Shown: positions 1 through 13,338 of the stretch, piece by piece
How the letters are laid out: the number at the start of each line of letters is the position of its first letter
Numbering within the stretch: position 1 is the stretch's first letter
DNA from: Eisenbergiella porci
GTDB lineage: Bacteria; Bacillota; Clostridia; Lachnospirales; Lachnospiraceae
DNA: 64,000 bases
Direction: 5' to 3'
NCBI RefSeq assembly: GCF_009696275.1
Contig: NZ_VUMI01000014.1
Span: 52,704-116,703, forward strand
The notes under the pieces: generated by a model
Seen by the model: the letters and a program-made list of their open reading frames with translations, nothing else
Told to the model about the DNA's origin: nothing
The model's database searches: none
Program-made: the position numbers and the translations under genes

Positions 1-150
1 CCGCATGCGGCCGGGCAAACGTCTGTCCGGAAACAAAACGTTACTAATTACACCCAATGTGTTCGTGCGGTCTATCTGTTCGCTTAGAAAGTGAAAATCA
101 GAATCCCAACACTAAATTAGTTCTTTCTGTGGTACATGGAAAATAATGAA

Positions 151-570
151 TTATTTTCCTGCCTTAGGTCTCTTAGCACCGTATTTGGAACGGGCCTGAC
201 GTCTGTTTGCAACGCCTGCGGTATCCAGTGTACCTCTGATGATGTGGTATCTGGTACCGGGAAGGTCCTTAACACGGCCGCCTCTGATCAGAACAACGCT
301 GTGTTCCTGCAGATTGTGTCCTTCACCGGGAATGTAGCTTGTTACTTCGATTCCGTTGGAAAGACGAACTCTGGCGATCTTTCTAAGAGCTGAGTTAGGT
401 TTCTTAGGAGTAGCTGTCTTAACAGCGGTGCAGACACCTCTCTTCTGAGGAGCGGAAGCATCCGTAGCTTTCTTGTGAAGGGAGTTGTATCCTTTCTGGA
501 GAGCCGGTGCGGTAGACTTCTTTACAGATGTCTGACGTCCTTTTCTGACTAACTGGTTAAATGTTGGCAT
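151..570 (-). CDS. rpsL: 30S ribosomal protein S12
   Basis: S12 is part of the decoding centre of the small ribosomal subunit. The 139-residue protein carries the diagnostic [21 protein letters not shown] and GGRVKDLPG segments and ends [14 protein letters not shown]. The lysines of TPKKPNS and GGRVKDLPG, where streptomycin-resistance substitutions usually occur, are unchanged, so a drug-sensitive form is inferred. A ribosome binding site (AGGAGGTG) sits 8 bases before the ATG. It follows rpoC on the same strand, the usual Firmicutes order, but has its own strong promoter at 654-682. Its usual partner rpsG would lie beyond the left edge; positions 1-150 hold no gene I can support. Confidence 0.98.
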   Translation of the reverse strand: MPTFNQLVRKGRQTSVKKSTAPALQKGYNSLHKKATDASAPQKRGVCTAVKTATPKKPNSALRKIARVRLSNGIEVTSYIPGEGHNLQEHSVVLIRGGRVKDLPGTRYHIIRGTLDTAGVANRRQARSKYGAKRPKAGK

Positions 571-653
571 TCTTTTTCACCTCCTGCGGTATAGGTTAAT
601 GTGTCGTTATATGCATGCATAAGAAAAAAATGCATTCAAATGCACGCTAGAAT

Positions 654-682
654 AGTATACGTGCTTCAGAATGCATTGTCAA
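654..682 (-). promoter_or_regulatory. sigma-A promoter of rpsL
   Basis: Read on the minus strand, TTGACA (677-682) and TATACT (654-659) are separated by exactly 17 bases. Transcription would start about 75 bases upstream of the rpsL ATG, so rpsL can be transcribed independently of rpoBC. Confidence 0.85.
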
Positions 683-771
683 TAGATTTTCTTTAAATTT
701 ACAGGTATTTTATGGTAAATGAGCGACTTTTACGCCTAATTCTCAAAAATTTTACGCAAACGTGCCTCCTT

Positions 772-840
772 CACTTTCTTACGGTCAGCACGAAGCGCTG
801 TCCTGCGCAGCCAATAGCGCGGATCTGACTGGACTGTAAC
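772..840. repeat. possible degenerate copy of a dispersed intergenic repeat
   Basis: This stretch shares the exact 15-mer CTTTCTTACGGTCAG, then GCGCAG and a GGACTGTAAC end, with the right part of the intergenic repeat at 58304-58435. The left half of that repeat is not recognisable here. It lies in the 403-base rpsL/rpoC intergenic region, which otherwise holds only the rpsL promoter and a hairpin. Confidence 0.4.
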
Positions 841-883
841 ACTCTGCTTGCTTTTCATTTCCTGAGGAATAACACGCGTCGCT

Positions 884-935
884 GTAAACGCAGACAGGCA
901 TAGAAAATTCTCCATGCCTGTCTGGGTACGTTTAC
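884..935 (-). terminator. long hairpin after rpoC
   Basis: GTAAACG (884-890) plus CAGACAGGCAT (891-901) pair with ATGCCTGTCTG (914-924) plus CGTTTAC (929-935), giving an ~18-bp stem with a small bulge about 40 bases after the rpoC stop codon. No U-run follows on the minus strand. It may therefore be an RNA processing or stabilising hairpin rather than a simple intrinsic terminator. Confidence 0.55.
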
Positions 936-973
936 ATTATAAATGAGACAGCTTCTCATTCTTAATCAGCTAA

Positions 974-3900
974 TTACTCATTATCCTCTGCAACAGAAAC
1001 TGCCAGATCCTCATCTTCATCGATTTCTTCCGTTTCTTCTGCAGTTATGATATCCTCTTCCTCATCCGGAAGGACGTCTTCCTCCACGCCTTCGTCAAAA
1101 TCGAATTCATCGTCCATATCCAGCATGTCATTCAGCGTGTCGTCGGTGCTCAGATGCACGTCGCGGTAGCGCTTCATACCGGTTCCGGCAGGAATCAGCT
1201 TACCGATAATTACGTTTTCCTTCAGACCGATCAGAGGGTCAACCTTTCCTTTGATTGCAGCTTCGGTAAGAACCTTGGTAGTTTCCTGGAAGGATGCTGC
1301 CGACAGGAAGGAGTTGGTTGCAAGAGCCGCCTTGGTAATACCAAGAAGAATCTGCTTGCCGTCCGCCGGCTGTCTGCCAGCTGCCACAAGTTCTTCATTC
1401 AGGTCTTCGTAATCCAGAGCATCCACAAGTGTGCCGGGCAGATATTCGGTATCACCGCTGTCTTCCACACGCACCTTCTTCAGCATCTGACGAACGATAA
1501 CCTCGATATGCTTATCGCTGATATCAACACCCTGGAGGCGGTATACACGCTGTACTTCACGGAGCATGTAATCCTGCACTGCACGGATACCCTTGATCTT
1601 CAACAGATCGTGGGGGTTAACGCTACCTTCGGTCAGTTCATCACCAGCCTCAAGTATCTGGCCGTCCATAACCTTGATTCTGGAACCGTAAGGGATCAGA
1701 TAGGCTTTGGATTCGCCTGTTTCACTGTTGGTTATGATAACTTCACGTTTTTTCTTTGTATCCTTAATGGCCGCCACACCGCCGAACTCTGCGATAATCG
1801 CAAGTCCCTTGGGCTTTCTGGCTTCAAAGAGCTCCTCGACACGGGGAAGACCCTGTGTGATATCATCACCGGCAACACCGCCCGTATGGAAGGTACGCAT
1901 GGTCAGCTGGGTGCCGGGCTCACCAATTGACTGTGCAGCGATGATTCCGACTGCTTCACCAACCTGCACCGCTTCACCGGTAGCCATGTTGGCTCCGTAG
2001 CACTTGGCGCAGATTCCGTTTCTGGAACGGCAGCTTAATATAGTACGGATTTTCACGCTTTCCACAGGTTCACCCTTATCATTTACGCCAACGCTGAGAA
2101 TTCTCTCCGCACGGCTGGGAGTGATCATGTGGTTCTTCTTAACAATGACATTACCATCGCGATCCTTGATTTCCTCACAGGAAACCCTGCCGGTAATTCT
2201 GTCCTTCAGGCCTTCGATGGTTTCTTTTCCATCCATGAAAGCCTTAACTTCCATGCCTGGAATTTCCGGTCTGTCTTCACAGCAGTCCAGTTCACGGATA
2301 ATCAGCTCCTGTGATACGTCAACCATACGTCTGGTCAGGTATCCGGAGTCAGCGGTACGCAGAGCCGTATCGGACAGACCCTTACGTGCGCCGTGCGCGG
2401 ACATGAAGTATTCCAGTACGTCCAGACCTTCACGGAAGTTTGATTTGATGGGCAGCTCGATGGTACGGCCGGTTGTATCGGCCATCAGTCCACGCATACC
2501 TGCCAGCTGCTTGATCTGCTGGTTGGAACCACGGGCACCTGAGTCGGCCATCATGAAAATATTGTTGTATTTATCCAGTCCTGCAAGCAGAACGTCCGTC
2601 AGCTCTTTATCCGTTTCATTCCAGGTCTCCACAACCGCACGGTAACGCTCTTCCTCTGTGATAAGGCCGCGGCGGAAGTTCTGTGAAATACGGTCAACGG
2701 TAGCCTGCGCTTCTGCCAGCATTTCCGGCTTCTTTTCAGGAACGGTCATGTCGGAAATGGAAACTGTCATGGCTGCCCTTGTAGAATATTTGTAGCCGGT
2801 TGCCTTGATATCATCCAGCACCTCAGCCATTCTGGAGGAACCATGGATATTGATAACCTTTTCCAGAATCTGCTTCAGCCCCTTCTTGCTTACGTGGAAG
2901 TCAACCTCCAGCTTCAGAGCATTTTCCGGAACGCTTCTGTCCACAAAGCCCAGATCCTGAGGAAGGACTTCATTGAAAATAAAACGGCCCAGCGTAGATT
3001 CTACGATATCAGACATTTCAGTGCCGTCAGGCATCTGCTTTGTAATTTTAACTTTAATTCTTGAATGCAGGGTCAGCGCCTGGTTTTCATAAGCCAGAAT
3101 TGCTTCATTCAGGCTCTTAAAGCACTTTCCTTCGCCCTTGGCTCCGGGTCTTTCCTGTGTCAGGTAATAGATACCAAGTACCATATCCTGGGAAGGGACG
3201 GCAACAGGGCCGCCATCGGAGGGCTTCAGCAGGTTATTGGGTGAAAGGAGCATAAAACGGCACTCTGCCTGCGCTTCCACGGAAAGAGGAAGATGCACAG
3301 CCATCTGGTCACCGTCGAAGTCCGCATTGAAAGCCGTACAAACAAGCGGATGCAGCTTGATAGCCTTACCTTCCACCAGGATGGGTTCAAATGCCTGAAT
3401 ACCCAGTCTGTGCAGTGTAGGGGCGCGGTTCAGCATAACGGGATGCTCTTTGATAACATCCTCCAGAACGTCCCATACCTGAGAATCCAGTCTTTCCACC
3501 AGCTTCTTGGCATTTTTAATATTCTGGGAAATGCCTCTGGCCACCAGTTCCTTCATAACGAAGGGCTTAAACAGCTCGATTGCCATCTCCTTAGGCAGAC
3601 CGCACTGATAAATTTTCAGTTCGGGACCTACGACAATAACGCTTCGTCCGGAATAGTCAACACGCTTGCCCAACAGGTTCTGACGGAAACGGCCGGACTT
3701 ACCTTTAAGCATGTCGGAAAGGGATTTGAGCGCCCTGTTTCCGGGTCCTGTTACCGGACGGCCTCTTCTGCCGTTGTCGATCAGGGCATCAACTGCTTCC
3801 TGAAGCATTCTCTTTTCATTACGGACGATAATATCCGGAGCGCCAAGCTCCAGCAGTCTTTTCAGACGGTTATTTCTGTTGATAATCCTGCGGTACAGGT

Positions 3901-4693
3901 CGTTTAAGTCGGAGGTCGCAAAACGTCCGCCGTCCAGCTGTACCATAGGACGAAGATCCGGAGGAATTACCGGGATGGCATCCAGAATCATCCACTCCGG
4001 ACGGTTGCCGGATTCGCGGAAAGCTTCCACAACCTCAAGACGCTTGATTATTCTCGCACGCTTCTGGCCGGTAGACTCATTCAGCCCTGTTTTCAGTTCT
4101 TCGGATTCTTTTTCAAGGTCAATAGCTTCCAGCAGCTCTTTGATGGACTCGGCGCCCATGCCCGCCCGGAATTTATTTCCCCAGGTTTCCCTTGCGTCCT
4201 GGTATTCCTTTTCGGAAAGCACCTGCTTGTATTCCAGGTTGCTTTCGCCACGGTCAAGTACGATATAGGAAGCAAAGTAAAGTACCTTTTCCAGCACTCT
4301 GGGGGAAAGATCCAGAATCAGTCCCATACGGCTGGGGATACCTTTAAAATACCAGATATGGGAAACCGGCGCAGCCAGTTCGATATGTCCCATACGCTCA
4401 CGGCGGACGCTGGACTTGGTAACCTCAACACCGCATCTGTCGCAGACAACACCTTTGTATCTGATTTTCTTGTATTTACCGCAGTGACATTCCCAGTCCT
4501 TGGTAGGCCCGAAAATTCGTTCACAGAACAGTCCGTCTCTTTCCGGCTTCAGCGTTCTGTAGTTGATGGTTTCGGGCTTCTGTACCTCACCTCTGGACCA
4601 GTCCCTGATCTTTTCAGGAGAAGCCAGGCCGATTTTGATGGCATCGAACGTCATCGGCTGATATACTTCATTTTTTGTAGTTGTTTCAGACAT
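974..4693 (-). CDS. rpoC: DNA-directed RNA polymerase subunit beta'
   Basis: Largest catalytic subunit of RNA polymerase, 1239 residues. It shows the N-terminal zinc-binding CHCGKYK...CDRCG cluster, the invariant catalytic NADFDGDQM loop near residue 457 that binds the active-site Mg2+, and the second zinc site [13 protein letters not shown]. The C terminus is a long acidic tail ([10 protein letters not shown]...). The start has AAGGAG 8 bases upstream of the ATG. It lies 77 bases after rpoB in the same operon, with a stable hairpin in the gap. No truncation or frameshift is visible. Confidence 0.99.
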   Translation of the reverse strand: MSETTTKNEVYQPMTFDAIKIGLASPEKIRDWSRGEVQKPETINYRTLKPERDGLFCERIFGPTKDWECHCGKYKKIRYKGVVCDRCGVEVTKSSVRRERMGHIELAAPVSHIWYFKGIPSRMGLILDLSPRVLEKVLYFASYIVLDRGESNLEYKQVLSEKEYQDARETWGNKFRAGMGAESIKELLEAIDLEKESEELKTGLNESTGQKRARIIKRLEVVEAFRESGNRPEWMILDAIPVIPPDLRPMVQLDGGRFATSDLNDLYRRIINRNNRLKRLLELGAPDIIVRNEKRMLQEAVDALIDNGRRGRPVTGPGNRALKSLSDMLKGKSGRFRQNLLGKRVDYSGRSVIVVGPELKIYQCGLPKEMAIELFKPFVMKELVARGISQNIKNAKKLVERLDSQVWDVLEDVIKEHPVMLNRAPTLHRLGIQAFEPILVEGKAIKLHPLVCTAFNADFDGDQMAVHLPLSVEAQAECRFMLLSPNNLLKPSDGGPVAVPSQDMVLGIYYLTQERPGAKGEGKCFKSLNEAILAYENQALTLHSRIKVKITKQMPDGTEMSDIVESTLGRFIFNEVLPQDLGFVDRSVPENALKLEVDFHVSKKGLKQILEKVINIHGSSRMAEVLDDIKATGYKYSTRAAMTVSISDMTVPEKKPEMLAEAQATVDRISQNFRRGLITEEERYRAVVETWNETDKELTDVLLAGLDKYNNIFMMADSGARGSNQQIKQLAGMRGLMADTTGRTIELPIKSNFREGLDVLEYFMSAHGARKGLSDTALRTADSGYLTRRMVDVSQELIIRELDCCEDRPEIPGMEVKAFMDGKETIEGLKDRITGRVSCEEIKDRDGNVIVKKNHMITPSRAERILSVGVNDKGEPVESVKIRTILSCRSRNGICAKCYGANMATGEAVQVGEAVGIIAAQSIGEPGTQLTMRTFHTGGVAGDDITQGLPRVEELFEARKPKGLAIIAEFGGVAAIKDTKKKREVIITNSETGESKAYLIPYGSRIKVMDGQILEAGDELTEGSVNPHDLLKIKGIRAVQDYMLREVQRVYRLQGVDISDKHIEVIVRQMLKKVRVEDSGDTEYLPGTLVDALDYEDLNEELVAAGRQPADGKQILLGITKAALATNSFLSAASFQETTKVLTEAAIKGKVDPLIGLKENVIIGKLIPAGTGMKRYRDVHLSTDDTLNDMLDMDDEFDFDEGVEEDVLPDEEEDIITAEETEEIDEDEDLAVSVAEDNE

Positions 4694-4720
4694 TGTGCAC
4701 TCCTTCCAAAACTATTCCGG

Positions 4721-4752
4721 ATGAACGGGCCTGCCCTGCGCAGGCCGTTCAT
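4721..4752 (-). other. rpoB-rpoC intercistronic hairpin
   Basis: ATGAACGGGCCTGC (4721-4734) and GCAGGCCGTTCAT (4740-4752) can pair in the 77-base rpoB/rpoC gap with one bulged base. There is no U-tract, so a role in mRNA processing or stability is more likely than termination. This is an inference from structure alone. Confidence 0.5.
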
Positions 4753-4770
4753 TTTCCATACAGATGCAGA

Positions 4771-8631
<3,861 letters not shown>

Positions 8632-8654
8632 TGACATTTCACCCCGTTCTTATG

Positions 8655-8736
8655 ATTTGTTTGCCATTCGTTCCCAAGGAGGCACTTCTTTACCGCAGAA
8701 AAACCTGATGTCACACCCTCTGAATGGCAAACGAAT
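8655..8736 (-). promoter_or_regulatory. long stem in the rpoB 5' leader
   Basis: GTTTGCCATTC (8659-8669) and GAATGGCAAAC (8722-8732) form a perfect 11-bp inverted repeat, extendable to about 15 bp, enclosing ~52 bases. On the minus strand it ends just upstream of the rpoB Shine-Dalgarno sequence (about 8638-8645). The position suggests translational or transcript-level control of rpoBC, but the mechanism is unknown. Confidence 0.6.
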
Positions 8737-8840
8737 AGGCGGCCGCAGGCAGTAATGTAACCCGCCAACAGGCAGCTTGATATTAGTTTATCGGTTTTAC
8801 GCACAAAAATAGCATAACTTACCACAATAGTGCACTATCC

Positions 8841-8869
8841 ATTCTACTACAAGAAAAATGGGAAGTCAA
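8841..8869 (-). promoter_or_regulatory. sigma-A promoter of rpoB
   Basis: On the minus strand TTGACT (8864-8869) and TAGAAT (8841-8846) are spaced 17 bases, about 200 bases before the rpoB start and just downstream of the rplL terminator. This gives rpoBC a second source of transcription. Confidence 0.8.
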
Positions 8870-8889
8870 CCAAAATTTTTGTAATATTG

Positions 8890-8944
8890 TGGATAAATAA
8901 AAAGAAACCTCTGCCGTGCTGGCATAAAGCAGCAGGCAAAGGTT
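8890..8944 (-). terminator. rplL-rpoB terminator/attenuator
   Basis: About 36 bases after the rplL stop, minus-strand AACCTTTGCC...TGCTG pairs with CAGCA...GGCAGAGGTT (8906-8944). It is followed by a U-rich run (TTTCTTTTTATT). It probably reduces readthrough from the abundant rplJL transcript into rpoBC, as known in other bacteria. Confidence 0.8.
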
Positions 8945-8980
8945 CCTGACAAGTCATTTCGTTTTCGAAAGATACTCCGA

Positions 8981-9358
8981 TTATTTAAGAGTAACTTTAG
9001 CGCCTTCAGCTTCCAGTTTAGCTTTGATGTCATCAGCATCCTGCTTGGAAGCAGCTTCCTTAACAACCTTGGGAGCGCCGTCAACAACGTCCTTAGCTTC
9101 TTTCAGGCCAAGACCGGTTACTTCACGAACAACTTTGATAACCTTAACCTTGTTAGGGCCAACTTCTGTCAGCTCTACGTCGAATTCTGTCTTCTCTTCA
9201 GCTGCTTCAGCTGCGCCGGCACCTGCTGCTGCAACTACAACGCCTGCTGCTGCGGATACACCGAATTCTTCTTCACATGCTTTTACAAGATCATTTAATT
9301 CTAATACGGATAATTCTTTGATTGCATCAATAATTTCCTGAGTGGATAATTTAGCCAT
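8981..9358 (-). CDS. rplL: 50S ribosomal protein L7/L12
   Basis: L7/L12 forms the flexible stalk of the large subunit that recruits translation factors. The 125-residue protein has the usual order: helical N-terminal dimerisation region, Ala/Gly-rich hinge ([16 protein letters not shown]), and C-terminal factor-binding domain with [27 protein letters not shown] lies 9 bases before the ATG. It follows rplJ by 55 bases in the same operon. Confidence 0.98.
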   Translation of the reverse strand: MAKLSTQEIIDAIKELSVLELNDLVKACEEEFGVSAAAGVVVAAAGAGAAEAAEEKTEFDVELTEVGPNKVKVIKVVREVTGLGLKEAKDVVDGAPKVVKEAASKQDADDIKAKLEAEGAKVTLK

Positions 9359-9413
9359 TTTATTTTACCTCCATTTAATTTGTTTAAAATTGATTTATCT
9401 GCTAATGTACTGA

Positions 9414-9980
9414 TTATTCAGCAGTTTCAGGTGCAGCTTCTGCTGCGGGTGCCTCTGCTGCTTCTTCCTGTGCTACGGGTGCTTCGCATGCTCCGGCGCC
9501 GCCTTTTTCAGCCAGCTGCTTCATAACGCGTGCAAAGTTGGTAATAGGAGACTGGATGCTTCCAAGCAGTTTGGAGAGCAGTTCGTCTCTGGAAGGAATC
9601 AGGGAGATTTCCGCCATTCCCTTCGCATCATACATAGTGCCTTCTACTACGCCGGCTTTGATTTCAAGCTTGTTTGCAGTCTTTGCGAATTTAGCAAGTT
9701 CTCTGGCGGGTGCGGTAGCATCCGTATTGGAAATTGCAATTGCGCTGGGTCCTTCCAGGAAAGGTGCCAGTGCTTCAAAGTCTGTTCCCTTGAAAGCAAA
9801 GTTCATCATTGTGTTCTTGTAAACTTTGTAGTTGATTCCCGCTTCACGAAGCTGTTTACGAAGAGCTGTATCCTGTTCTACGGTAAGTCCGCGGTAGTCA
9901 ACCAGTACGACTGACTGCGCATCCTTAATCGCTTCGGAAATCTCTGCAACTACAGGTGCTTTAAGTTCAACCTTTGCCAT
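9414..9980 (-). CDS. rplJ: 50S ribosomal protein L10
   Basis: L10 anchors the L7/L12 stalk to 23S rRNA. The 188-residue protein has the typical VVLVDYRGLTV and YKVYKNTMMNFA segments and a long Ala/Glu-rich tail beyond the usual family core, the region that contacts L7/L12. The gene is preceded by an L10-type leader with an attenuator hairpin and a clear promoter. It is therefore the start of its own transcription unit rather than a continuation from rplA, unlike the usual rplKAJL order. Confidence 0.98.
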   Translation of the reverse strand: MAKVELKAPVVAEISEAIKDAQSVVLVDYRGLTVEQDTALRKQLREAGINYKVYKNTMMNFAFKGTDFEALAPFLEGPSAIAISNTDATAPARELAKFAKTANKLEIKAGVVEGTMYDAKGMAEISLIPSRDELLSKLLGSIQSPITNFARVMKQLAEKGGAGACEAPVAQEEAAEAPAAEAAPETAE

Positions 9981-10064
9981 TTCTTTACCTCCTTATAGAT
10001 TTTTCTGAAAACAAGTTCAGTGCCGAAAAGGAGTTTACGCCGGTGCCGTCAGCCTGAGCTGCAG

Positions 10065-10218
10065 CCGGATATAAAAAAACCTCTCTGCGAAGACACAGAG
10101 AGGATAAGTTACGGATAAACCGTTACAATCGTCAACTCTTTTCCTCGGCAGGCGCTGTTTTCTTATACCGGAATACCGGTACCTGCTGTCTTCGGCATGG
10201 CCGCTTGCGACCTTTCTC
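10065..10218 (-). ncRNA. L10-type ribosomal leader with attenuator
   Basis: The minus-strand leader between promoter and rplJ contains paired segments (GACAGCAGG...GCCTGCCGAGG and an ACCGGTATTCCGGT hairpin), then a near-ideal intrinsic hairpin CCTCTCTG (10096-10103 complement) / CAGAGAGG (10080-10087 complement) followed by seven U (10073-10079). This matches the known L10(L12)4-binding autoregulatory leader of Firmicutes. The 5' boundary is approximate. Confidence 0.8.
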
Positions 10219-10247
10219 AGACTATCACATGCTGTAATGTTTGTCAA
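10219..10247 (-). promoter_or_regulatory. sigma-A promoter of rplJL
   Basis: Minus-strand TTGACA (10242-10247) and TAGTCT (10219-10224) with a 17-base spacer sit immediately upstream of the L10 leader. Confidence 0.8.
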
Positions 10248-10315
10248 CATTTTTTTGTGTTTTATATTGACACTTTTTTTGAATACATTGATTGTGCTTT
10301 ATTTTTCCATCAGCT

Positions 10316-12166
10316 TCAGACAACAGGGGCCTCAGGCATAAGGCCGGTGGCTTTTTCAAAAGCCTGCGCCCATTCGGCAGTGCGGTAAAATACAAGCGCT
10401 CCCTGCCCGTTATCCCCGATGACATAAAAACGCTCCGCCGCATCCGTCTGTTCCAGCAACCCGTTGAATACCCCAAGGATATCCGGATCGATCCAGTCAT
10501 ACTCCACATCCATATCCCAGGAGCAGCTACGCCCTTTCCACAGAAGCTTAACCGTTATGCTTCCGCTGCCGGCTTCCCAATCCATATTTTCGGTATCCTC
10601 CGAGATCTCCGTCACATCCTCCAGCGGGCTGTCCCCGGCAAGCGCCAGCATTCCCTCCAGCACCTCCGTATAATCGTTGCTGATATCCCAGCCTTCAAAA
10701 TCAAACCAGAACACCTCCTCCGGATAACCGGAAACCCGGCCGTTTTCATCCCTGGAAGGCACGCCCAGCTCAGTCAGAAGCCAGGTATAGGGATAGCCTT
10801 CCACATACACACGCGTCATGTCATCCTCCATCACCCCACGCACCCTGTCCGCCAGCTGATCCGTGATGGAAAATCCAAGGGAACGAAGCGTCTCTACCTG
10901 TCCGTCCAGCGGCACATAATCAGGATAGTCCGCAGGGTCAAAGGCTTCCGTCCATTCATTATCCGCATAGGCGGCCGCTTCTTTCTGCGCTTCCGCCCGC
11001 TGTCTGTCTCTGGCAAAGCCGCTCCAGATCCCGACCGCAAACATGGCCAGCAGCACAAAGGCCAGGCCAACGTAAAAAAACCAGCCCGGCAGATATTTCA
11101 TGCGTTTTGACGGCAGGCCGGCAATCCCCCTGCTTTCACAGAACCTGCACATGGCTTCCGCCTGCTGATAGCTTTGAATCCCTTCCTTCAGAATCGGTAT
11201 GAACTGAACTTTATTCTTCTTAAACAGAAAAAATTCTTCATCTGTTTCCACCAGCCAGCCGAATTCCTCCCACTTTAGGAAGCTCCTGCTCCGGCCCGCC
11301 ATGATCTGTATGACGCCTTCCTCCATTAAATGAAGTTCCCAGACGCCGTAAATATCGTTCTGCAGGGTACCGTTCCTCACCTGTTTGCGGATAGTTTTTT
11401 CCGGGTCCGACTTCCACCGAAACAGCATGAGGAAAACAAGCATGAGAAACAGCGCCGCCGGAAACACTGGCGTATGGTCGCCAGACCTGAAAAACCAGAA
11501 CAAGCCTGCCACGACAAATACAACGCCATATACGCCAAGAAAGGTCTTCATATTCTGCGGGAAGCCAAGCGTTCCGGAATTGATGGTCATTAAGGCATTC
11601 TTATAAATGGAAATCCACTTTTCCTCATCCACCGGAAATGTAAAGGAAAACACAGCGCCTGTCTGCGGCTGCCGCCCCATTCCGGCGCTCCAGCCTGCGG
11701 CGGGGTTTTCCGGTTTTCCGAAAAGCTCCCGGAACCGCTCCAGCTCCCCGGCGTTTTCAAACACACGCAAAGGCAGGGGATACCATACAATCTGCCTTTT
11801 CGACTGGGAATACCCCAGCATGAGAAGGTTTTTGCTTTTTACTATAATATTGATGCGGCTGCAGGGTATTTCCCCTGCGCCGCACGCACTGCTTTTCAGC
11901 AGGCCGTCCTCCACCCACAGAATCCGTTTTTCCAGGAAATGTTCCTTTTCCAGGAAGCGGCAGGTGCGAAACATATCAACTCCCAGCGCCGCCGCAAACA
12001 AAAACAGGATAACAACGCTGAAGGCCGGGCTGATAAACGCTTCCAGCACGCAAAGCAGCAGGAGAATCACCCAGACACGGCCCCGTCTGCGATATTGCTC
12101 CAGAACCGCCCGTATGGAAAATTCCTTCAGTTCTTTTTTGGTGAAACAAAAAGTATATCGGTTCAT
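10316..12166 (-). CDS. membrane protein with two YcxB-like regions
   Basis: A 616-residue protein of unknown function. It appears to be an internal duplication: an N-terminal YcxB-like region (start MNRYTFCFTKKELKEF, hydrophobic pair about residues 31-64) and a second one after residue ~170 (FSFTFPVDEEKW, hydrophobic segments about 208-255, then a beta-rich stretch containing FLKWEEFGWLVET). A further membrane helix near 362-385 is followed by ~230 residues, probably extracytoplasmic, that resemble no family I know. Last gene of a three-gene operon with the CapA protein (20-base gaps). YcxB domains are functionally uncharacterised, so no role is assigned. Confidence 0.65.
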   Translation of the reverse strand: MNRYTFCFTKKELKEFSIRAVLEQYRRRGRVWVILLLLCVLEAFISPAFSVVILFLFAAALGVDMFRTCRFLEKEHFLEKRILWVEDGLLKSSACGAGEIPCSRINIIVKSKNLLMLGYSQSKRQIVWYPLPLRVFENAGELERFRELFGKPENPAAGWSAGMGRQPQTGAVFSFTFPVDEEKWISIYKNALMTINSGTLGFPQNMKTFLGVYGVVFVVAGLFWFFRSGDHTPVFPAALFLMLVFLMLFRWKSDPEKTIRKQVRNGTLQNDIYGVWELHLMEEGVIQIMAGRSRSFLKWEEFGWLVETDEEFFLFKKNKVQFIPILKEGIQSYQQAEAMCRFCESRGIAGLPSKRMKYLPGWFFYVGLAFVLLAMFAVGIWSGFARDRQRAEAQKEAAAYADNEWTEAFDPADYPDYVPLDGQVETLRSLGFSITDQLADRVRGVMEDDMTRVYVEGYPYTWLLTELGVPSRDENGRVSGYPEEVFWFDFEGWDISNDYTEVLEGMLALAGDSPLEDVTEISEDTENMDWEAGSGSITVKLLWKGRSCSWDMDVEYDWIDPDILGVFNGLLEQTDAAERFYVIGDNGQGALVFYRTAEWAQAFEKATGLMPEAPVV

Positions 12167-12186
12167 CCGGCCTCCTGTACTGTCAG

Positions 12187-13317
12187 TTAAAAACTGGTGT
12201 TATTCCCGAAATACGGATCTGCCTGCTCTGCGTTAATGGCAGGATTATACTTAAGATTCAGGAATTCAGTAAAATTTTTCTGGAAACTGGTTTCCAGCTC
12301 CTTGGTATAGCCCACGATCATATGCGGCTGTTCCTCGGCATAGTATTTCAGTGCCTCATGCGCTTCATCCTCAGAAAGATTGATGGAGATCATTTTCTTT
12401 GCCATATTAAAAACGCGGAGCTGGCTGACGCTGTATTTTCCCGTCTGCTTGAAATAATAGCCCCATACCAGGTCCCTGTTGGCCAGTATGTTCGCCTTGG
12501 GCCCCTCTACGTAAACCGTCCATTTTCTGCCAACCCATGTATTCTTTCCTATCGGATGGGCCTGGGCAAAATCCGCTTCAATTGCAGCCAGGGATACGGA
12601 AGGGTTATTGTGCAGGTAGGTATTGATTTTGCCAGCATACCTGTTGCTGAAAATACCAACAACATTAACGATGAAATAAATCAGAAGGAGGAGCGCCGCC
12701 GCCATGCATACCCAGAAGAATACCACCGACTGTCCTCCGATTTTGGCGGTGTCAATTGTATAAAGGTAAACCACGTCATAGCTGCTTTCCTCGATGCCCA
12801 TCTCAGTTAATGTTTCTTTGTAATACCTCTCAAGCTGTGATTCCAGCTTCGTCCATGTACCGGTTACCTTCAGCGTTGCCGGAGGAGCCACCGTATTGGT
12901 TTCATCGCCCCAGTAATTCCAGGTATCGTCAATCAGGTCATAAAGCTCGTTTTTCTGGCTCTTTTTCATATAAATACTATAGTAATACCAGATGGAAGAA
13001 TTGTTTTCATAATCATCAACCGCATTGAAAACAATATAGCTGTTTCCATCCACCGAAGTGCTTTTGGAACCGGTTTTGGTATTTGTCGTTGTGGTGGTGT
13101 GCTCCACATAATCCGTAAGGAAATTTTCCACCTCAATCGTTACGTATTTCCCCTCATACTGCTCAGGATCGGCGGTTACGTCAAGTTCGGCGGGACCGGT
13201 AATCACATCAAAAACAGCGAATTTAGTCAGGGCCAGAAGGCCGATGACAACAACGATAGATATAATAGCTCTTATCGTCAAGGATTTTCTTGACTTTTTC
13301 TTCAGTATGTCCAACAT
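12187..13317 (-). CDS. hypothetical two-helix membrane protein
   Basis: A 376-residue protein I do not recognise. There is one N-terminal membrane helix (about residues 16-37), a Thr/Ser-rich presumably external region of ~160 residues containing TTTTTNTKTGSKSTS, a second helix near 205-228, then a C-terminal cytoplasmic domain of ~150 residues (NPSVSLAAIEADFAQAHPIGKNTWVGRKWTVYV...). The topology resembles a sensor or scaffold, but no catalytic motif is visible. It lies between the CapA-like gene and the YcxB-like gene with gaps of about 20 bases, so the three are probably cotranscribed. Confidence 0.6.
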   Translation of the reverse strand: MLDILKKKSRKSLTIRAIISIVVVIGLLALTKFAVFDVITGPAELDVTADPEQYEGKYVTIEVENFLTDYVEHTTTTTNTKTGSKSTSVDGNSYIVFNAVDDYENNSSIWYYYSIYMKKSQKNELYDLIDDTWNYWGDETNTVAPPATLKVTGTWTKLESQLERYYKETLTEMGIEESSYDVVYLYTIDTAKIGGQSVVFFWVCMAAALLLLIYFIVNVVGIFSNRYAGKINTYLHNNPSVSLAAIEADFAQAHPIGKNTWVGRKWTVYVEGPKANILANRDLVWGYYFKQTGKYSVSQLRVFNMAKKMISINLSEDEAHEALKYYAEEQPHMIVGYTKELETSFQKNFTEFLNLKYNPAINAEQADPYFGNNTSF

Positions 13318-13338
13318 TTTCTCTTCCCTCGTATTTCT

